Counted from the stretch's first letter, positions 52,210 to 61,362 are shown. The stretch: DNA of 64,000 bases from CAVURW01 sp963743595 (GCA_963743595.1 CAVURW010000057.1:12332-76331); one strand, 5' to 3'. Program-made: numbers and translations. Notes: generated from the sequence alone by a model not told the origin.

Positions 52210-54777
52210 GTGAAAGTATTCTCCACAGATCAAATCGCAAGCGGCCTAGGCCGGAGCTACGAGGCCGTAAGAAAGCGCCTTGTCGATACTCCATGCACTC
52301 AGCGCGTGATCTCTGGAAATGTTACACGCGCTTATGAATGGCGTGACCTTCCGCTCGATTACCGCCAGGGACTGGACAAGAACCGGGAGCGGTTCGGCTT
52401 TCGCGATGTGGAATCTCTTCTGAGCCAGGGCAAACCCGCCGAGGCCGTGAATGGCCTGGAAGCCTGCTCTGCCAGGAGCAAGGATTTAGACGAGGCCGCC
52501 AAGCTTATGCGCGCCATGCGGCGAGCGCTGGAACTGGAAGGCCGTGCAAGCGCCTTCGAGCAGGAACAGGCCGGCCTAGATGATTACAAGCGCGAGTTTG
52601 GCCACAGACCTTCCGATAAAACGTGGTGGAAGAAGTTTCGTGACGTGTTGAAGCGTGATGGCGGGCAGAGCGAATGGAACCGGATCGAACTCTATTTGAG
52701 CGATGCGGCCCTAAGTTGGATGAATGCCCACGGCCCGAAACAGGTCGCAGCAGAGGCCGTGCAAGACGTGTGCAAGCACGAGGCCAAGACGTTGCAGGAC
52801 GCTTACAGCGCGGTTGAAAAACCATCGTTACCCAGTGAAAAAGAGAAGTCTGTTGTCTGGCATTGTGGCTTTTTGGACTTCGACGCCTTGCAGCTCGCCG
52901 GAAAGACCAAGCGCCATGCGCGAGCGGCTATTCAAGCCAAAATGGAAGCCAATCCAGTTCGGCTTTGCCTCACGAGAAAAGCCTATCGGCAAGCGTGGGA
53001 CCGAAACTATAGGCGCTGGGTTTCGGGCGGTCGCAAGTCGATTGCCTTGAATGACGCACGGCACGGAAACCCAGGCCGCGCGCCGATTGTCGCGCTGAAC
53101 CGGAAAGAACGCGGCATTGTTCAAGCCAAGGCTCTCCAGATCGATACGAACCTAAGCGATCACTCGGCACGCTCACTGCCTCTTCGCCTTTTAGCCGAGG
53201 ACGAGAGATGCCGTCCGGAGGTCGCGGAAGTCATTCAAGCGAATCGCGCATCGAAACACTCACAAACTCCCAAGCTGAGGCAACAGGCCCGCGTAACGCC
53301 AGAGGCCAAGATGATGGCGCGGGGCCCTAGGTGCTTCAAAACGAAGGGTTACAAGCAGCTCCGCAGCAACACCTACGTAGACGAGCACGGAGAGGAGAAG
53401 TCGCTCTTGCCGGGCATGCTCTTCGAGAGCGACGACATGCACTTGAACGAGGGTTTCTACATTGATTGGCCGGAGGAAAATACGGCTGATAAATGCGTTC
53501 AGAAATTCGGTGTTCGTCCGGTGCGCGCTCAGCTCTTGCCGGTGATAGATGTGGCCACGCGTCGGTGGCTGAGCCTCGGCTTCGCCCTGCGACCGAATGA
53601 CGCCTATCGCGGTAGCGATATCGTCTGGACATTCGGCCACGTGTTCCGTGAGATCGGTATACCCACCGAGGGTGCTCGCCTTGAGCGCGGTATATGGGAG
53701 GCAAACAAGGTGCAGGCGCTCGAAGCGTGCACAAAGATTTATCGCGCACACTCGCCTGGATCTAAAGTCATTGAAAACCGATTCGGTATGCTTCAGAAAT
53801 ATCTAGCCTCTAAGGGGATGACACTAGGAAGGGGCCGGGGCGAATTTGAGGAAGCTGGAAAGCGCTGGAAGCTCGCTCGCGACGGTAAAATGCACCCTGC
53901 GCAGGCTGGTTTTCTTAGCTGGGAACAGGTAAAGGAAAATCTACGCTGGGCCATGAGCCGGATGAATACAGACCGGATGGAAGGCGCGGTAAAGGGAATG
54001 CCGGACGATCTCTGGAACGAGCATTTCTTGACTCAGCCCGCACTTTCTAAACCCACAGGTGAGCAGCTCGTTTGCCTCTTACCGGAACGTCGAACGGTGG
54101 CCATTCGAGACGGCATGGTCAATCTTCGCTCGAAGGAACATGAAGGGGGCTATCAATTCCGCTCTGCTGAGCTCGCCAAGCTGGGCCGGGGCTACCGCGT
54201 GGAAGTTGTCTTCGATCCGCTCAAGCTTTCCGATGGTGCCTTCATACTGAATGCCGAGACCCGAGAACGCGCCGCGCTCAAGGAAGATGGCGTCACTTCC
54301 TACCGGGAAGGCGAGCTCATCTGTCGCGCTGAATTTGAGGATCGTTCGCCCCAATTTTCCAAGGTGGGAACCGACTATGAATCGTTCCTGAACCGGAACG
54401 AGTTCACGCGAGAAATCAAAAATCAATGCATACGCTACTTCGAGACGATCAAGCCGCGCGGCACTTCCCAGGAATCCACGGCTAGAGCCATCGAAATCAA
54501 TCGTGGCCAGGGCGAGATCGAGCGGGTTACACAGTCGGGTTCTTCAATCGAACGCGCGAGCGTGGGAACCGTTGACCGCCAGCAACTCCAGGCCGCTCGC
54601 AAGCTTCGCTCCATGAGTGCTGTAAATGCGCCGGGCGGCCCGGTTTACAAACTCAAAACTCCTGAAACGATTCATTTGAAAAATCCTAGGAAGCAGGAGG
54701 CTGCACTAAAAGAGCATCTGCAATTGATGGATAAGCTGAGACCAACATATGCCAACCAGGAGAGCGTGAATGAGTAG
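52210..54777 (+). CDS. MuA-like DDE transposase
   Basis: A GTG at 52210, one base after the previous stop, is the chosen start (855 residues). The frame stays open upstream inside the previous gene. Residues about 1-55 (VFSTDQIASGLGRSYEAVRK then YEWRDLPLDYRQGL) are the Mu-type N-terminal DNA-binding domain. The catalytic core has FESDDMHLNEGFYIDW (Asp near 408), LPVIDVATRRWLSLGF (Asp near 447) and RLERGIWEANK (Glu near 497), fitting the DDE triad; the usual DNG before the Glu is altered to ERG. A beta-barrel and basic C-terminal region follow, where MuB contact is expected. It makes the cuts and joins at the element ends. Confidence 0.85.
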   Translation: MKVFSTDQIASGLGRSYEAVRKRLVDTPCTQRVISGNVTRAYEWRDLPLDYRQGLDKNRERFGFRDVESLLSQGKPAEAVNGLEACSARSKDLDEAAKLMRAMRRALELEGRASAFEQEQAGLDDYKREFGHRPSDKTWWKKFRDVLKRDGGQSEWNRIELYLSDAALSWMNAHGPKQVAAEAVQDVCKHEAKTLQDAYSAVEKPSLPSEKEKSVVWHCGFLDFDALQLAGKTKRHARAAIQAKMEANPVRLCLTRKAYRQAWDRNYRRWVSGGRKSIALNDARHGNPGRAPIVALNRKERGIVQAKALQIDTNLSDHSARSLPLRLLAEDERCRPEVAEVIQANRASKHSQTPKLRQQARVTPEAKMMARGPRCFKTKGYKQLRSNTYVDEHGEEKSLLPGMLFESDDMHLNEGFYIDWPEENTADKCVQKFGVRPVRAQLLPVIDVATRRWLSLGFALRPNDAYRGSDIVWTFGHVFREIGIPTEGARLERGIWEANKVQALEACTKIYRAHSPGSKVIENRFGMLQKYLASKGMTLGRGRGEFEEAGKRWKLARDGKMHPAQAGFLSWEQVKENLRWAMSRMNTDRMEGAVKGMPDDLWNEHFLTQPALSKPTGEQLVCLLPERRTVAIRDGMVNLRSKEHEGGYQFRSAELAKLGRGYRVEVVFDPLKLSDGAFILNAETRERAALKEDGVTSYREGELICRAEFEDRSPQFSKVGTDYESFLNRNEFTREIKNQCIRYFETIKPRGTSQESTARAIEINRGQGEIERVTQSGSSIERASVGTVDRQQLQAARKLRSMSAVNAPGGPVYKLKTPETIHLKNPRKQEAALKEHLQLMDKLRPTYANQESVNE

Positions 54778-56218
54778 CACACGATACGCTGCAGACGGCT
54801 CAGAATCTAGCCCGCATAGGTGGGCTAGCTCTCCAGAATACTCCTACGGCTTAAACGCTGGTTTGGTGGCAAAGCGAGCAGGACTTCTTTCTCGTTCGCA
54901 AGATCGGGAGTTAGTTTGGTTTCTTCACGAATTGAGCCATCGCACAGATCTTTACAAACACTGGACAGCCAACGCGTTTCCCGTCTGGCCTTGGGAGGCT
55001 GATGAGTCGGAGTCTGGACTCTGCGGTTTAGAACGTGTTGCAGGGGAAATTTGCCAAAAACCGGAAACTCTTGCGACCTTCTGTCTCAATCCTGCCGTTA
55101 TAATTCGGAATCATGATTTATCCCCTGAAGATCATGAATCAATTCAGATTCCAGAGTGGAATGCAAAACAATCCGATGTTTGCTATTCAAAGCGGGCGTT
55201 TTATGGCGATTTAAACGAGTTAATAAATGCTCTCAAGAAGTATAAACTTCGCTTTGAATCTGCTAGTACAAATCGATTTATTGAAACCTCTATTTCACGG
55301 AAGATATCTCAAACTCTTGACTATGCCATGGATGAAAGATGCATGGTACTAATTCAAGGAAACTCCAGAATAGGGAAAAGTGTTTCTGCCCAAATGTGGG
55401 CACAGAGACATTTAGGGAGGGCTCGATATGTGCAGCTCGAGGCAACGACCGACGAGCAGAGCTTCTTCGCTTGCATAGCCCGTGCATTGGGTATGCCGAA
55501 TACCCGCAACTACAAGGCATGGGAACTGCGAAACAACGTCCTCCGAGTTCTCGAGAGCGGCGATCTCCTTCTCATCATTGATGAGGCCGATCATCTCTGG
55601 CCCAGGACCGACCGTCCCCGGCTTGCTCCATCGCGAATCGACTGGATTAATACAGCTCTCGTAAATCATGGAGTACCAGTCGCTTTAATCGGAACGCCTA
55701 AATTTTCGATGCAACTCGAACTCTTCGACAAACAATGTCCGGTTTGGGCCTCAGAACAGTTCGTTGGCAGGTTGGCTGACCAAGTCATCTTACCTTCTGA
55801 ATTGCCCGACGAAGAGCTTGAGTCGATTGCTCGGCATCTTCTCCCCTCCTGTAAGCAATTGCTCCCTCTAGTCGGTTTGGCCAAGTTTTGCGGTAAATAT
55901 GTGGCGACGATAGAGCACGTAGCGCGCAAGGCGCGCGGCTTGGCTCGGGAACGCAATCTCCCTGCGGTCAACGATGCCCTTCTCTTTGAACTGGTAGACA
56001 GTCTGACTCCAAAGACTCCAAAGCCAGTTGTGCCTAACAAGTTCAGGGCCAAATCTTTGAAGCAAAAGCCCGAAAGCCAAGCCTCCGACAAACTTATTTC
56101 TGGAACCCGTGAAACTGCGATCTCGCCAAAAACGGCGAAAAATATTTTTTCATCTACCGCAGATTTTCTTCCAGAAATTCCCCGAACGGATCATCAAGAG
56201 CTGTCACTCTTGCCGTAA
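54770..56218 (+). CDS. MuB/TniB-like AAA+ transposition ATPase
   Basis: The gene overlaps the transposase by 8 bases. Of 482 residues, about 165-420 form an AAA+ domain: RKISQTLDYAMDERCMVLIQ, Walker A GNSRIGKS (about 197-204), Walker B LLLIIDEADHLW (about 265-276), and VALIGTPKFSMQ (sensor region). The first 150 residues have no domain I recognise and replace the usual N-terminal HTH of MuB. The C-terminus is basic and Pro-rich. MuB-type proteins choose target DNA, stimulate the transposase and give target immunity. Its stop is 125 bases from the right end. Confidence 0.87.
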   Translation: MSSTRYAADGSESSPHRWASSPEYSYGLNAGLVAKRAGLLSRSQDRELVWFLHELSHRTDLYKHWTANAFPVWPWEADESESGLCGLERVAGEICQKPETLATFCLNPAVIIRNHDLSPEDHESIQIPEWNAKQSDVCYSKRAFYGDLNELINALKKYKLRFESASTNRFIETSISRKISQTLDYAMDERCMVLIQGNSRIGKSVSAQMWAQRHLGRARYVQLEATTDEQSFFACIARALGMPNTRNYKAWELRNNVLRVLESGDLLLIIDEADHLWPRTDRPRLAPSRIDWINTALVNHGVPVALIGTPKFSMQLELFDKQCPVWASEQFVGRLADQVILPSELPDEELESIARHLLPSCKQLLPLVGLAKFCGKYVATIEHVARKARGLARERNLPAVNDALLFELVDSLTPKTPKPVVPNKFRAKSLKQKPESQASDKLISGTRETAISPKTAKNIFSSTADFLPEIPRTDHQELSLLP

Positions 56219-56318
56219 GGGTTGAACATTACAATTTAGTAAAGCCTCTCAAAATCGAGATTTGAGCTGGCGCTAGGAGTCCACGGTCTCGATCTAGGGA
56301 AGAGTTCTCGTCCCAAAT

Positions 56319-56343
56319 GCGACAGATTCATGTCGCGTTTACA
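56319..56343. repeat. Right terminal inverted repeat
   Basis: The inverted partner of 42899-42923, ending GTTTACA and followed by CTAG at 56344-56347. It overlaps the AAATGCGACAG unit at 56315-56325, one candidate transposase site. The ispH stop codon is at 56349-56351, so the element ended just short of disrupting that gene. Confidence 0.9.
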
Positions 56344-56348
56344 CTAGA

Positions 56349-57632
56349 CTACACGCTGGCTAACAACGCGCGGTAGTCCGCCGGGAGCAGTTCCTCCACC
56401 TTCACGCTGCGGAAGCTGAAGAGCCGGTGAATCGTCTCTTCGAGCAAGTTGTTCGGGCAGGAGGCTCCGGCCGTGATTCCCACCACCACGTCGCCGCTGG
56501 GCAACCAGTTCTTTGTCACCACTTCGCGCTGATGGTGTTGGTCGTAATGCGAGATTTCTGTATCTGAGATCAGCTTTTCGGAGTTTTTAATGAAATAGGT
56601 GGGGAGAACCGCTTCACCCATTTCGGCTAGGTGCGAGGTATTGCTGCTGTTGTAACCGCCGACGACGAGCAACAGATTCATCTTTTCCTTGGACAACATA
56701 TCGTGAAGGGCGTCCTGCCGTTCTTGGGTGGCGCCGCAAATCGTGTCGGCTTTACGGAAATGTTGTTCCAGGTTTTCACGACCGAACCGATCCACAATCG
56801 CCGCTTCAAATCGACGTTGCACCTCTTCGGTTTCGTTCTTCATCATCGTGGTTTGGTTCGCGATTCCTACGATTTGCAGGTGTTTATCGGGATCGAAACC
56901 GGGTGAACACGCGCCGTCAAACTTCTCTAAGAACTCGTCGCGCGATCCCCCGTGCCGGATGTAATTGCAGACATAGTCGGTCTCGGCGAGCGTGAAAACG
57001 ACCAGGTAATGCGAGTTACCGTTTTCGCTAATCGCCTGGGAAACGGTCGCCTTGGTCTCTTCATGCCACGCCTTGCCGTGAATGATAGAGGTGGTGCCTT
57101 GATTCCGGTATTGGCGAACGCGCCGCCACACGCTCATCACGTCGCCGCAGGTGGTATCGACTTTGTGACAACCGATCTCGTTGATCCGGCTCAGCACCTT
57201 CACTTCTGCGCCGAAAGCGGGAACAATGACCACATCTTCCGGGGTAATTCCATCCAGCGGATAGGTGCCGTTCACCTCTTTCAGCTGCTTAATGCCCATC
57301 CCGCGCAATTGATCGTTCACCTCTGGATTATGAATGATTTCACCCAGCACGTAGATGTTGTGATCCTTAAACACTTTGGCCGCCGAGTAGGCCATATCGA
57401 TCGCGCGCTCCACGCCGTAGCAGAACCCAAACGCCTTAGCCAATTTCACCGTAAGTCCCTTAGCCGAAAGGCTGAAATTGCTGGTGGAACCCGAGCGTAG
57501 AAAATCGACCACGGGGCTGCGATAGTGGCTCTCCACCTGCGCCTTCACTTCTTTCATCACCTCCGGGGTGCGGAGGTTTTTCTTGGGGCGGCTAACCGGG
57601 GCAGATTCAGGAGCAGAAGGTTCCGAGGACAT
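56349..57632 (-). CDS. ispH: 4-hydroxy-3-methylbut-2-enyl diphosphate reductase (long type)
   Basis: IspH makes IPP and DMAPP from HMBPP in the MEP pathway with an iron-sulfur cluster. The three cluster Cys are in KAFGFCYGVERAID (about 71), VDTTCGDVMSVWRRV (about 162) and GITAGASCPNNLLEE (about 391). Also present are LGEIIHNPEVNDQL and VGGYNSSNTSHLAEM. With 427 residues it is the longer type known from cyanobacteria and plants, including about 55 N-terminal residues. It is convergent with tRNA-Leu and now faces the element end. Confidence 0.96.
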   Translation of the reverse strand: MSSEPSAPESAPVSRPKKNLRTPEVMKEVKAQVESHYRSPVVDFLRSGSTSNFSLSAKGLTVKLAKAFGFCYGVERAIDMAYSAAKVFKDHNIYVLGEIIHNPEVNDQLRGMGIKQLKEVNGTYPLDGITPEDVVIVPAFGAEVKVLSRINEIGCHKVDTTCGDVMSVWRRVRQYRNQGTTSIIHGKAWHEETKATVSQAISENGNSHYLVVFTLAETDYVCNYIRHGGSRDEFLEKFDGACSPGFDPDKHLQIVGIANQTTMMKNETEEVQRRFEAAIVDRFGRENLEQHFRKADTICGATQERQDALHDMLSKEKMNLLLVVGGYNSSNTSHLAEMGEAVLPTYFIKNSEKLISDTEISHYDQHHQREVVTKNWLPSGDVVVGITAGASCPNNLLEETIHRLFSFRSVKVEELLPADYRALLASV

Positions 57633-57729
57633 CCCACCATAGAAAGCTGTCTAGAGAGCGAAGTCAAGGAAGGTTCGGTGCGGGAGTTCCTCCGGAAAGG
57701 ATCTCGGGGCGAAAAGCCTTTGTTTTGAG

Positions 57730-57801
57730 TGCCCCGGCAAGGATTTGAACCTTGGACCAAGTGATTAAGAGTCACCTGCTCTACCGCTGAGCTACCGAGG
57801 C
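57730..57801 (-). tRNA. tRNA-Lys (anticodon CUU)
   Basis: On the minus strand the 72-base gene has acceptor GCCTCGG with CCGGGGC, D arm AGCTCAGCGGTAGAGC, anticodon loop CTCTTAA (CTT), and T arm CAAGG-TTCAAAT-CCTTG. Discriminator A; CCA is not encoded. It lies just upstream of ispH in the same direction. Confidence 0.96.
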
Positions 57802-58021
57802 AAAATATTGAACTGCACCGACTTATGTCTGAGCACGTTACCCGTTCTGCCGGAACGTTGTGCAGTGGAGTTTCGAGAACAACTCAATTCACTGCAATGC
57901 ACCTAGGAGAATACCGGGTTGAATGCCTTCTTTGCTATAAGCCGAGCCGAGGACCATACGGAGATTGATCGGTTGTGGCAAGCAAAATGGGTTGCCGAGT
58001 GTAGGTGAAATCGGGGAAGTG

Positions 58022-58540
58022 CTAACTCCCGTGGGGCTCGATGCTCGGGCTGGCGGCGCTTGTCGAAACCGTTCGGGAGAGGGCGATTTTTCCGGTGCGC
58101 GCCAAGTCCAGAATACCAAAAGCGTCCATCAAGGAGATGAATTTAGTCACTTTCGATTCATTTCCAGTTACTTCGATCGTTAAATGCTTGGGTTGCACAT
58201 CCACGATTTTCGCGCGGAAGATGTCGCACATTTGCATCACCTCAGCGCGGCTATTTCCATCCACGTGCACCTTGATGAGCACCAGCTCGCGGTCGACAAA
58301 ATCACCGTCGCCCACGTCTTGCACTTCGATGACGTCGACAAGTTTGTTAAGCTGTCGGATCACCTGGTCCAGCACTTGATCGTCACCGATGACGACAATG
58401 GTCATGCGGGACGTATCGGCCCGTTGTGTCGGTCCGACATTCAGCGTCTCAATGTTAAAACCACGGCCGCTAAAGAGCCCGGCCACGCGGGTTAAAACCC
58501 CGAATCGGTTTTCCACGAGAACAGTAATTGTATGACGCAT
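58022..58540 (-). CDS. ilvN: Acetolactate synthase small (regulatory) subunit
   Basis: The 172-residue ACT-domain protein opens with MRHTITVLVENRFGVLTRVA, GLFSGRGFNIETLNVGPTQR, then a second domain with ELVLIKVHVDGNSRAEVMQM and HLTIEVTGNESKVTKF, the IlvN/IlvH signature. It binds branched-chain amino acids for feedback control of acetolactate synthase. The catalytic ilvB gene is not in the window; ilvC or leuA do not follow either. Confidence 0.94.
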   Translation of the reverse strand: MRHTITVLVENRFGVLTRVAGLFSGRGFNIETLNVGPTQRADTSRMTIVVIGDDQVLDQVIRQLNKLVDVIEVQDVGDGDFVDRELVLIKVHVDGNSRAEVMQMCDIFRAKIVDVQPKHLTIEVTGNESKVTKFISLMDAFGILDLARTGKIALSRTVSTSAASPSIEPHGS

Positions 58541-58661
58541 AAGGGGTGGAGTTTACGGTCTCCCCACCGCAGAGACAAGCACGGCATGGGCGGTGAAACG
58601 TGTCAGTCGGTAATTTTAGTTATGGACAGCGTGAAAACAGCCCGCCAGTGTTCTGAGAACT

Positions 58662-59093
58662 ATGAATCCTACATCTATTGAAGTTGGAGATATCGTCGAG
58701 CGGTGCGGACGTGAAGTGGTGCGTTTTGTCGGCACCATTCACGGCGATGTCCGCGTGTTTAAGGGCGACGGCGCGACTCTCTACTATGACCAATTTCGTA
58801 CTGAAATCCGCTGGTTTGGCGAACAAGGCGACGAATCGAGTGACGACAAATCGACTAACGATTTTCCGTTCAACGTCGTTCGTGTCGCTCGCGACATGGA
58901 AGGTAAGAAAATGCATTTGATCTTCTTTGCCGAGCACGATGATTTTGCCGGTGATTTCGACGAAATCGAAATGGTTGATGAATCGGATCTGGACGAGGAA
59001 GAGGTCGAGATCGAGGATCACGAGTCCGAAGAAAAGTCTGAAGAAAAGAAGCCTGAAGCGAAATCTGAAGGCGAAGAGAAAAAAGCCGAGTAA
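58662..59093 (+). CDS. Small protein with a very acidic C-terminal tail
   Basis: The 143-residue protein has a compact N-terminal domain (VGDIVERCGREVVRFVGTIH, NVVRVARDMEGKKMHLIFF) and from about residue 95 a Glu/Asp/Lys-rich tail with repeated EEK units. No known family is recognised. It is probably a cytoplasmic protein. An 11-bp hairpin follows its stop codon. Confidence 0.6.
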   Translation: MNPTSIEVGDIVERCGREVVRFVGTIHGDVRVFKGDGATLYYDQFRTEIRWFGEQGDESSDDKSTNDFPFNVVRVARDMEGKKMHLIFFAEHDDFAGDFDEIEMVDESDLDEEEVEIEDHESEEKSEEKKPEAKSEGEEKKAE

Positions 59094-59113
59094 CTACGGT
59101 TTAGCTGCGTGAT

Positions 59114-59152
59114 TAGTGAGGATGAGCAGGCATCACTGCAACATCCTCACTA
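59114..59152 (+). terminator. Strong hairpin after the acidic gene
   Basis: TAGTGAGGATG (59114-59124) pairs perfectly with CATCCTCACTA (59142-59152). There is no T run, so it may end transcription weakly or stabilise the mRNA. The rest of 59153-59420 shows no gene. Confidence 0.5.
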
Positions 59153-59420
59153 TCAACAAGTTCTCCATGTCGAGACACCGACTTCGCAAGCCACGCGATA
59201 GGTGAGTATGAACCGCGCTTAGTGCGCATTGTTCACTCTCAACATGTTTCCATTTCGAGCTTGTCGAGAAATCAGTAAATATCAGAACGGGAGGCTACTG
59301 ATTACCGTTCCGTTGGTATGCCTTAAAAGCTTATAACGACAACTACTTACGCGAGTAGGAGCTTCGAGCATAACAGAACTCATAGCAGTTGAGGGAGGTT
59401 GACATCCGCCATGAAAATAT

Positions 59421-60041
59421 ATGGCAACAGAAATCTCAAATGGTAAGAAGACGGTGAAGATGTACAGTTCGGTGAATCGGGGCAAGGCGATGTTCCAGCT
59501 TTCGTACTACGAGGGTGGGCGGCGTGTCCAGCGTAACTTTTGTGATAAGGCAGAAGCGAAGCGGGTGGCTCGGTCGATTGTAGGTGATCTGACGCAGGAT
59601 GCTGATGCGGTTGACAATTTATCGACGCCGGAACTGGAAAGCTACGTGGCGGCTCGGAAAGTTCTGGCCTCAAATTATGCGCTTCATGTGGCGGTCGCGG
59701 AACATGCTCAGGCGGTGGGCAAACTGGGAAACTCGAGTTTGCAGGAAGCGGTCGAATTCTTTTTGCGGCATCATCGGAGCGAAGTGGGGCGGGTTCCGCT
59801 GGCTACGTTGTGCGAACAGTTTGTTGCGTCGCGGGCTCAATCGGGCTTTTCAGCCAAGCATGTAGCCACGTGTCGAGCAAAGACCGATCGATTGGTGAGA
59901 GCTTTCCCGGCTGACAGCTTGAGCGATCTGAGCACGGCGGCTCTTGATCAGTGGTTGGGAGGGGTATCAAAACTGGGAGCGGTCACCGCTTTTTGTTTCC
60001 CGAGCCCCGCCTCCTTCTGGCTCGGGATAAAAAGCGGCTGA
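59421..60041 (+). pseudogene. Truncated tyrosine-recombinase-type integrase
   Basis: The first 180 residues look like the N-terminal arm- and core-binding region of a tyrosine recombinase: MFQLSYYEGGRRVQRNFCDK, ATLCEQFVASRAQSGFSAKH and CRAKTDRLVRAFPADSLSDL followed by LDQWLGG. The catalytic domain with R, HxxR and Y is missing. The homology stops at about 59965 and is replaced by hairpin-rich sequence that gives an unrelated tail to 60041. It is a remnant of a once-mobile element. Confidence 0.65.
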
Positions 60042-60181
60042 CTAAATCGGCGCAGTTGCGCAGGGGGCGTGACAGGGGCCTTCCGCCGCGTAAGCGGCCC
60101 TGGCGCGACCCCTGCCCACGAGCGCGTAAAGCCGACCGATCTGTCCGAGGCTTGGGGAGGCAGATCGGTGGGCGGCGCTCG
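59986..60181. repeat. Block of three large GC-rich hairpins at the integrase truncation point
   Basis: Hairpin 1 pairs CCGCTTTTT and TCCCGAGCC with GGCTCGGGA and AAAAAGCGG (59986-60037). Hairpin 2 pairs CAGGGG with CCCCTG around CAGGGGCC/GGCCCTG and CCGC/GCGG (60061-60114). Hairpin 3 pairs CGAGCGC with GCGCTCG around CCGATCTG/CAGATCGG (60119-60181). Together they look like a small non-autonomous mobile sequence, a BIME-like unit or a structured RNA. Confidence 0.65.
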
Positions 60182-60259
60182 TAAGCCTACCACCACGAGA
60201 TTCGCGAAGCGTATCGAGCTGACTACATCAGGGTCGTGATTTGTGATTCGCTTGGACTT

Positions 60260-60811
60260 ATGAATTCAGAACCACCTATCGATCCGAAAGTTTGTATTAA
60301 CCCTGCCTCCGCTGTCGTCGCAGATTCCACCGAAGGAACACCTCGTCCGAAATATCGCCCAACTAAAACTGGCAAACGGAATGAAAGTTCGCTGATCGCC
60401 TTTGACAAAGTTATAAGGAATGCTCGCAACCAAAACTCTCCGGTAAGTTATACCAAGATTTGCAAGCTTCTGTTGGAAAAACACAATGTGAAAGTCGCCC
60501 GAAACACCGTCTTTAACTATGTCAAGGTCCGATCCAAGGAACCGACCTATTACAAGATGACTCCCTCGTCAGTGCCTTATACAGAACTCTCTCGAAATTC
60601 TTCTTCAAAAGAGCCATCGCGGATCGCTGCTGGGACCGACATGGAAGCCATTCGTCGGGCTCAATGGGAAGAGAAGAAACGGGTGGATGAATCTCGTGCC
60701 GCAAATGAAGCGTTTTTGAAAGCCGAGGCAATAGCCGCTAGCCAAAAGGAAAAGAGAACGTTCACTTTCGATGCCTCAAAACCCATTGAAATTAGACGTC
60801 CTCAACCGTAA
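60260..60811 (+). CDS. Accessory protein with HTH-like region
   Basis: From the ATG at 60260 (a GTG lies eight codons upstream) the 183-residue protein has an N-terminal low-complexity part. A helical segment (about residues 45-90) with SPVSYTKICKLLLEKHNVKV and ARNTVFNYVKVRSK looks like a helix-turn-helix. The C-terminus is charged and helical. It could be a plasmid- or phage-type regulator left with the truncated integrase. No family is certain. Confidence 0.5.
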   Translation: MNSEPPIDPKVCINPASAVVADSTEGTPRPKYRPTKTGKRNESSLIAFDKVIRNARNQNSPVSYTKICKLLLEKHNVKVARNTVFNYVKVRSKEPTYYKMTPSSVPYTELSRNSSSKEPSRIAAGTDMEAIRRAQWEEKKRVDESRAANEAFLKAEAIAASQKEKRTFTFDASKPIEIRRPQP

Positions 60812-61362
60812 ACGTCCGATTCAATACAGACCGAAACGACGACGGATAGCCGATAGCTGGAAGCATCTTATCCGAACGTGATGGAAGAAATTTGATGGAG
60901 CGGCTATTTCGGGGCTGTTTGGCCCGGGATTGGTGTTTTTTTAAAAAAGTGCTCTTGATCGGGAGTCCAAGAATAATCCCTGTGTCGTCCCGCAATATCT
61001 AAGAAGGGTCTCAGTGGAGTCCCACGGTTGTCCCAAATAACGCGATTTTTTGGCGGTCATTGGAACTACGCTTGGACATTCTTTGTATATTCGCAAATGT
61101 ACCGCCTCTTGTATCCGCGTACTGTCCCCAATATTGTCCCAGCATTATCCCAGACAAAGCTTAAGCCGAAGGCTTAAGCAAGTGTCTGATTGTCGGCAGG
61201 CTCGAGACCGAAAACCAAACCCTCAGTTTGGGTTTGAGGGCTTCCGAGCAGGTCGACAATTCGTGCTGATCTTGGATAGCTCACATCAAACAGAAAAGCG
61301 CCGACTCCAGAAGACGTGTGGCAAAAAGGGTGTAGAAGTAGGCTGCATTCCTTTTGCTCCTG
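60812..61362. other. Intergenic region without a supported gene
   Basis: Several TTGTCCC-like words occur near 61030-61150. At 61151-61188 there is a strong hairpin: CAGACA and GCTTAAGCC pair with GGCTTAAGC and TGTCTG around a GAA loop. A second inverted repeat, CAAACCC/GGGTTTG, is near 61218-61238. A 106-codon plus frame (61050-61370) has no plausible protein features. Confidence 0.5.

Larger units (their letters stand above)
42899..56343. mobile_element. 13.4-kb MuA/MuB-type transposable element with coat-protein gene
   Basis: The element begins TGAGAACC and ends GTTTACA, the 5'-TG...CA-3' ends of Mu-like elements. The outer 25 bases are inverted repeats with a 13-base identical core GACATGAATCTGT. 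CTAG flanks it at 42895-42898 and 56344-56347, a likely target duplication (short and self-complementary, so not decisive). Content: minus-strand small genes and repressor at the left, then a plus-strand series: Ner-like gene, coiled-coil protein, candidate coat protein, four small genes, tape-measure-like protein, MuA-like transposase, MuB-like ATPase. I see no terminase, portal, protease, sheath, baseplate or lysis gene. It fills the gap between tRNA-Leu and ispH without breaking either. Confidence 0.88.

Noticed and set aside
57889..58183. Small frames on both strands between tRNA-Lys and ilvN
   Set aside because: Low protein likelihood, partly overlapping the end of ilvN; no ribosome sites.
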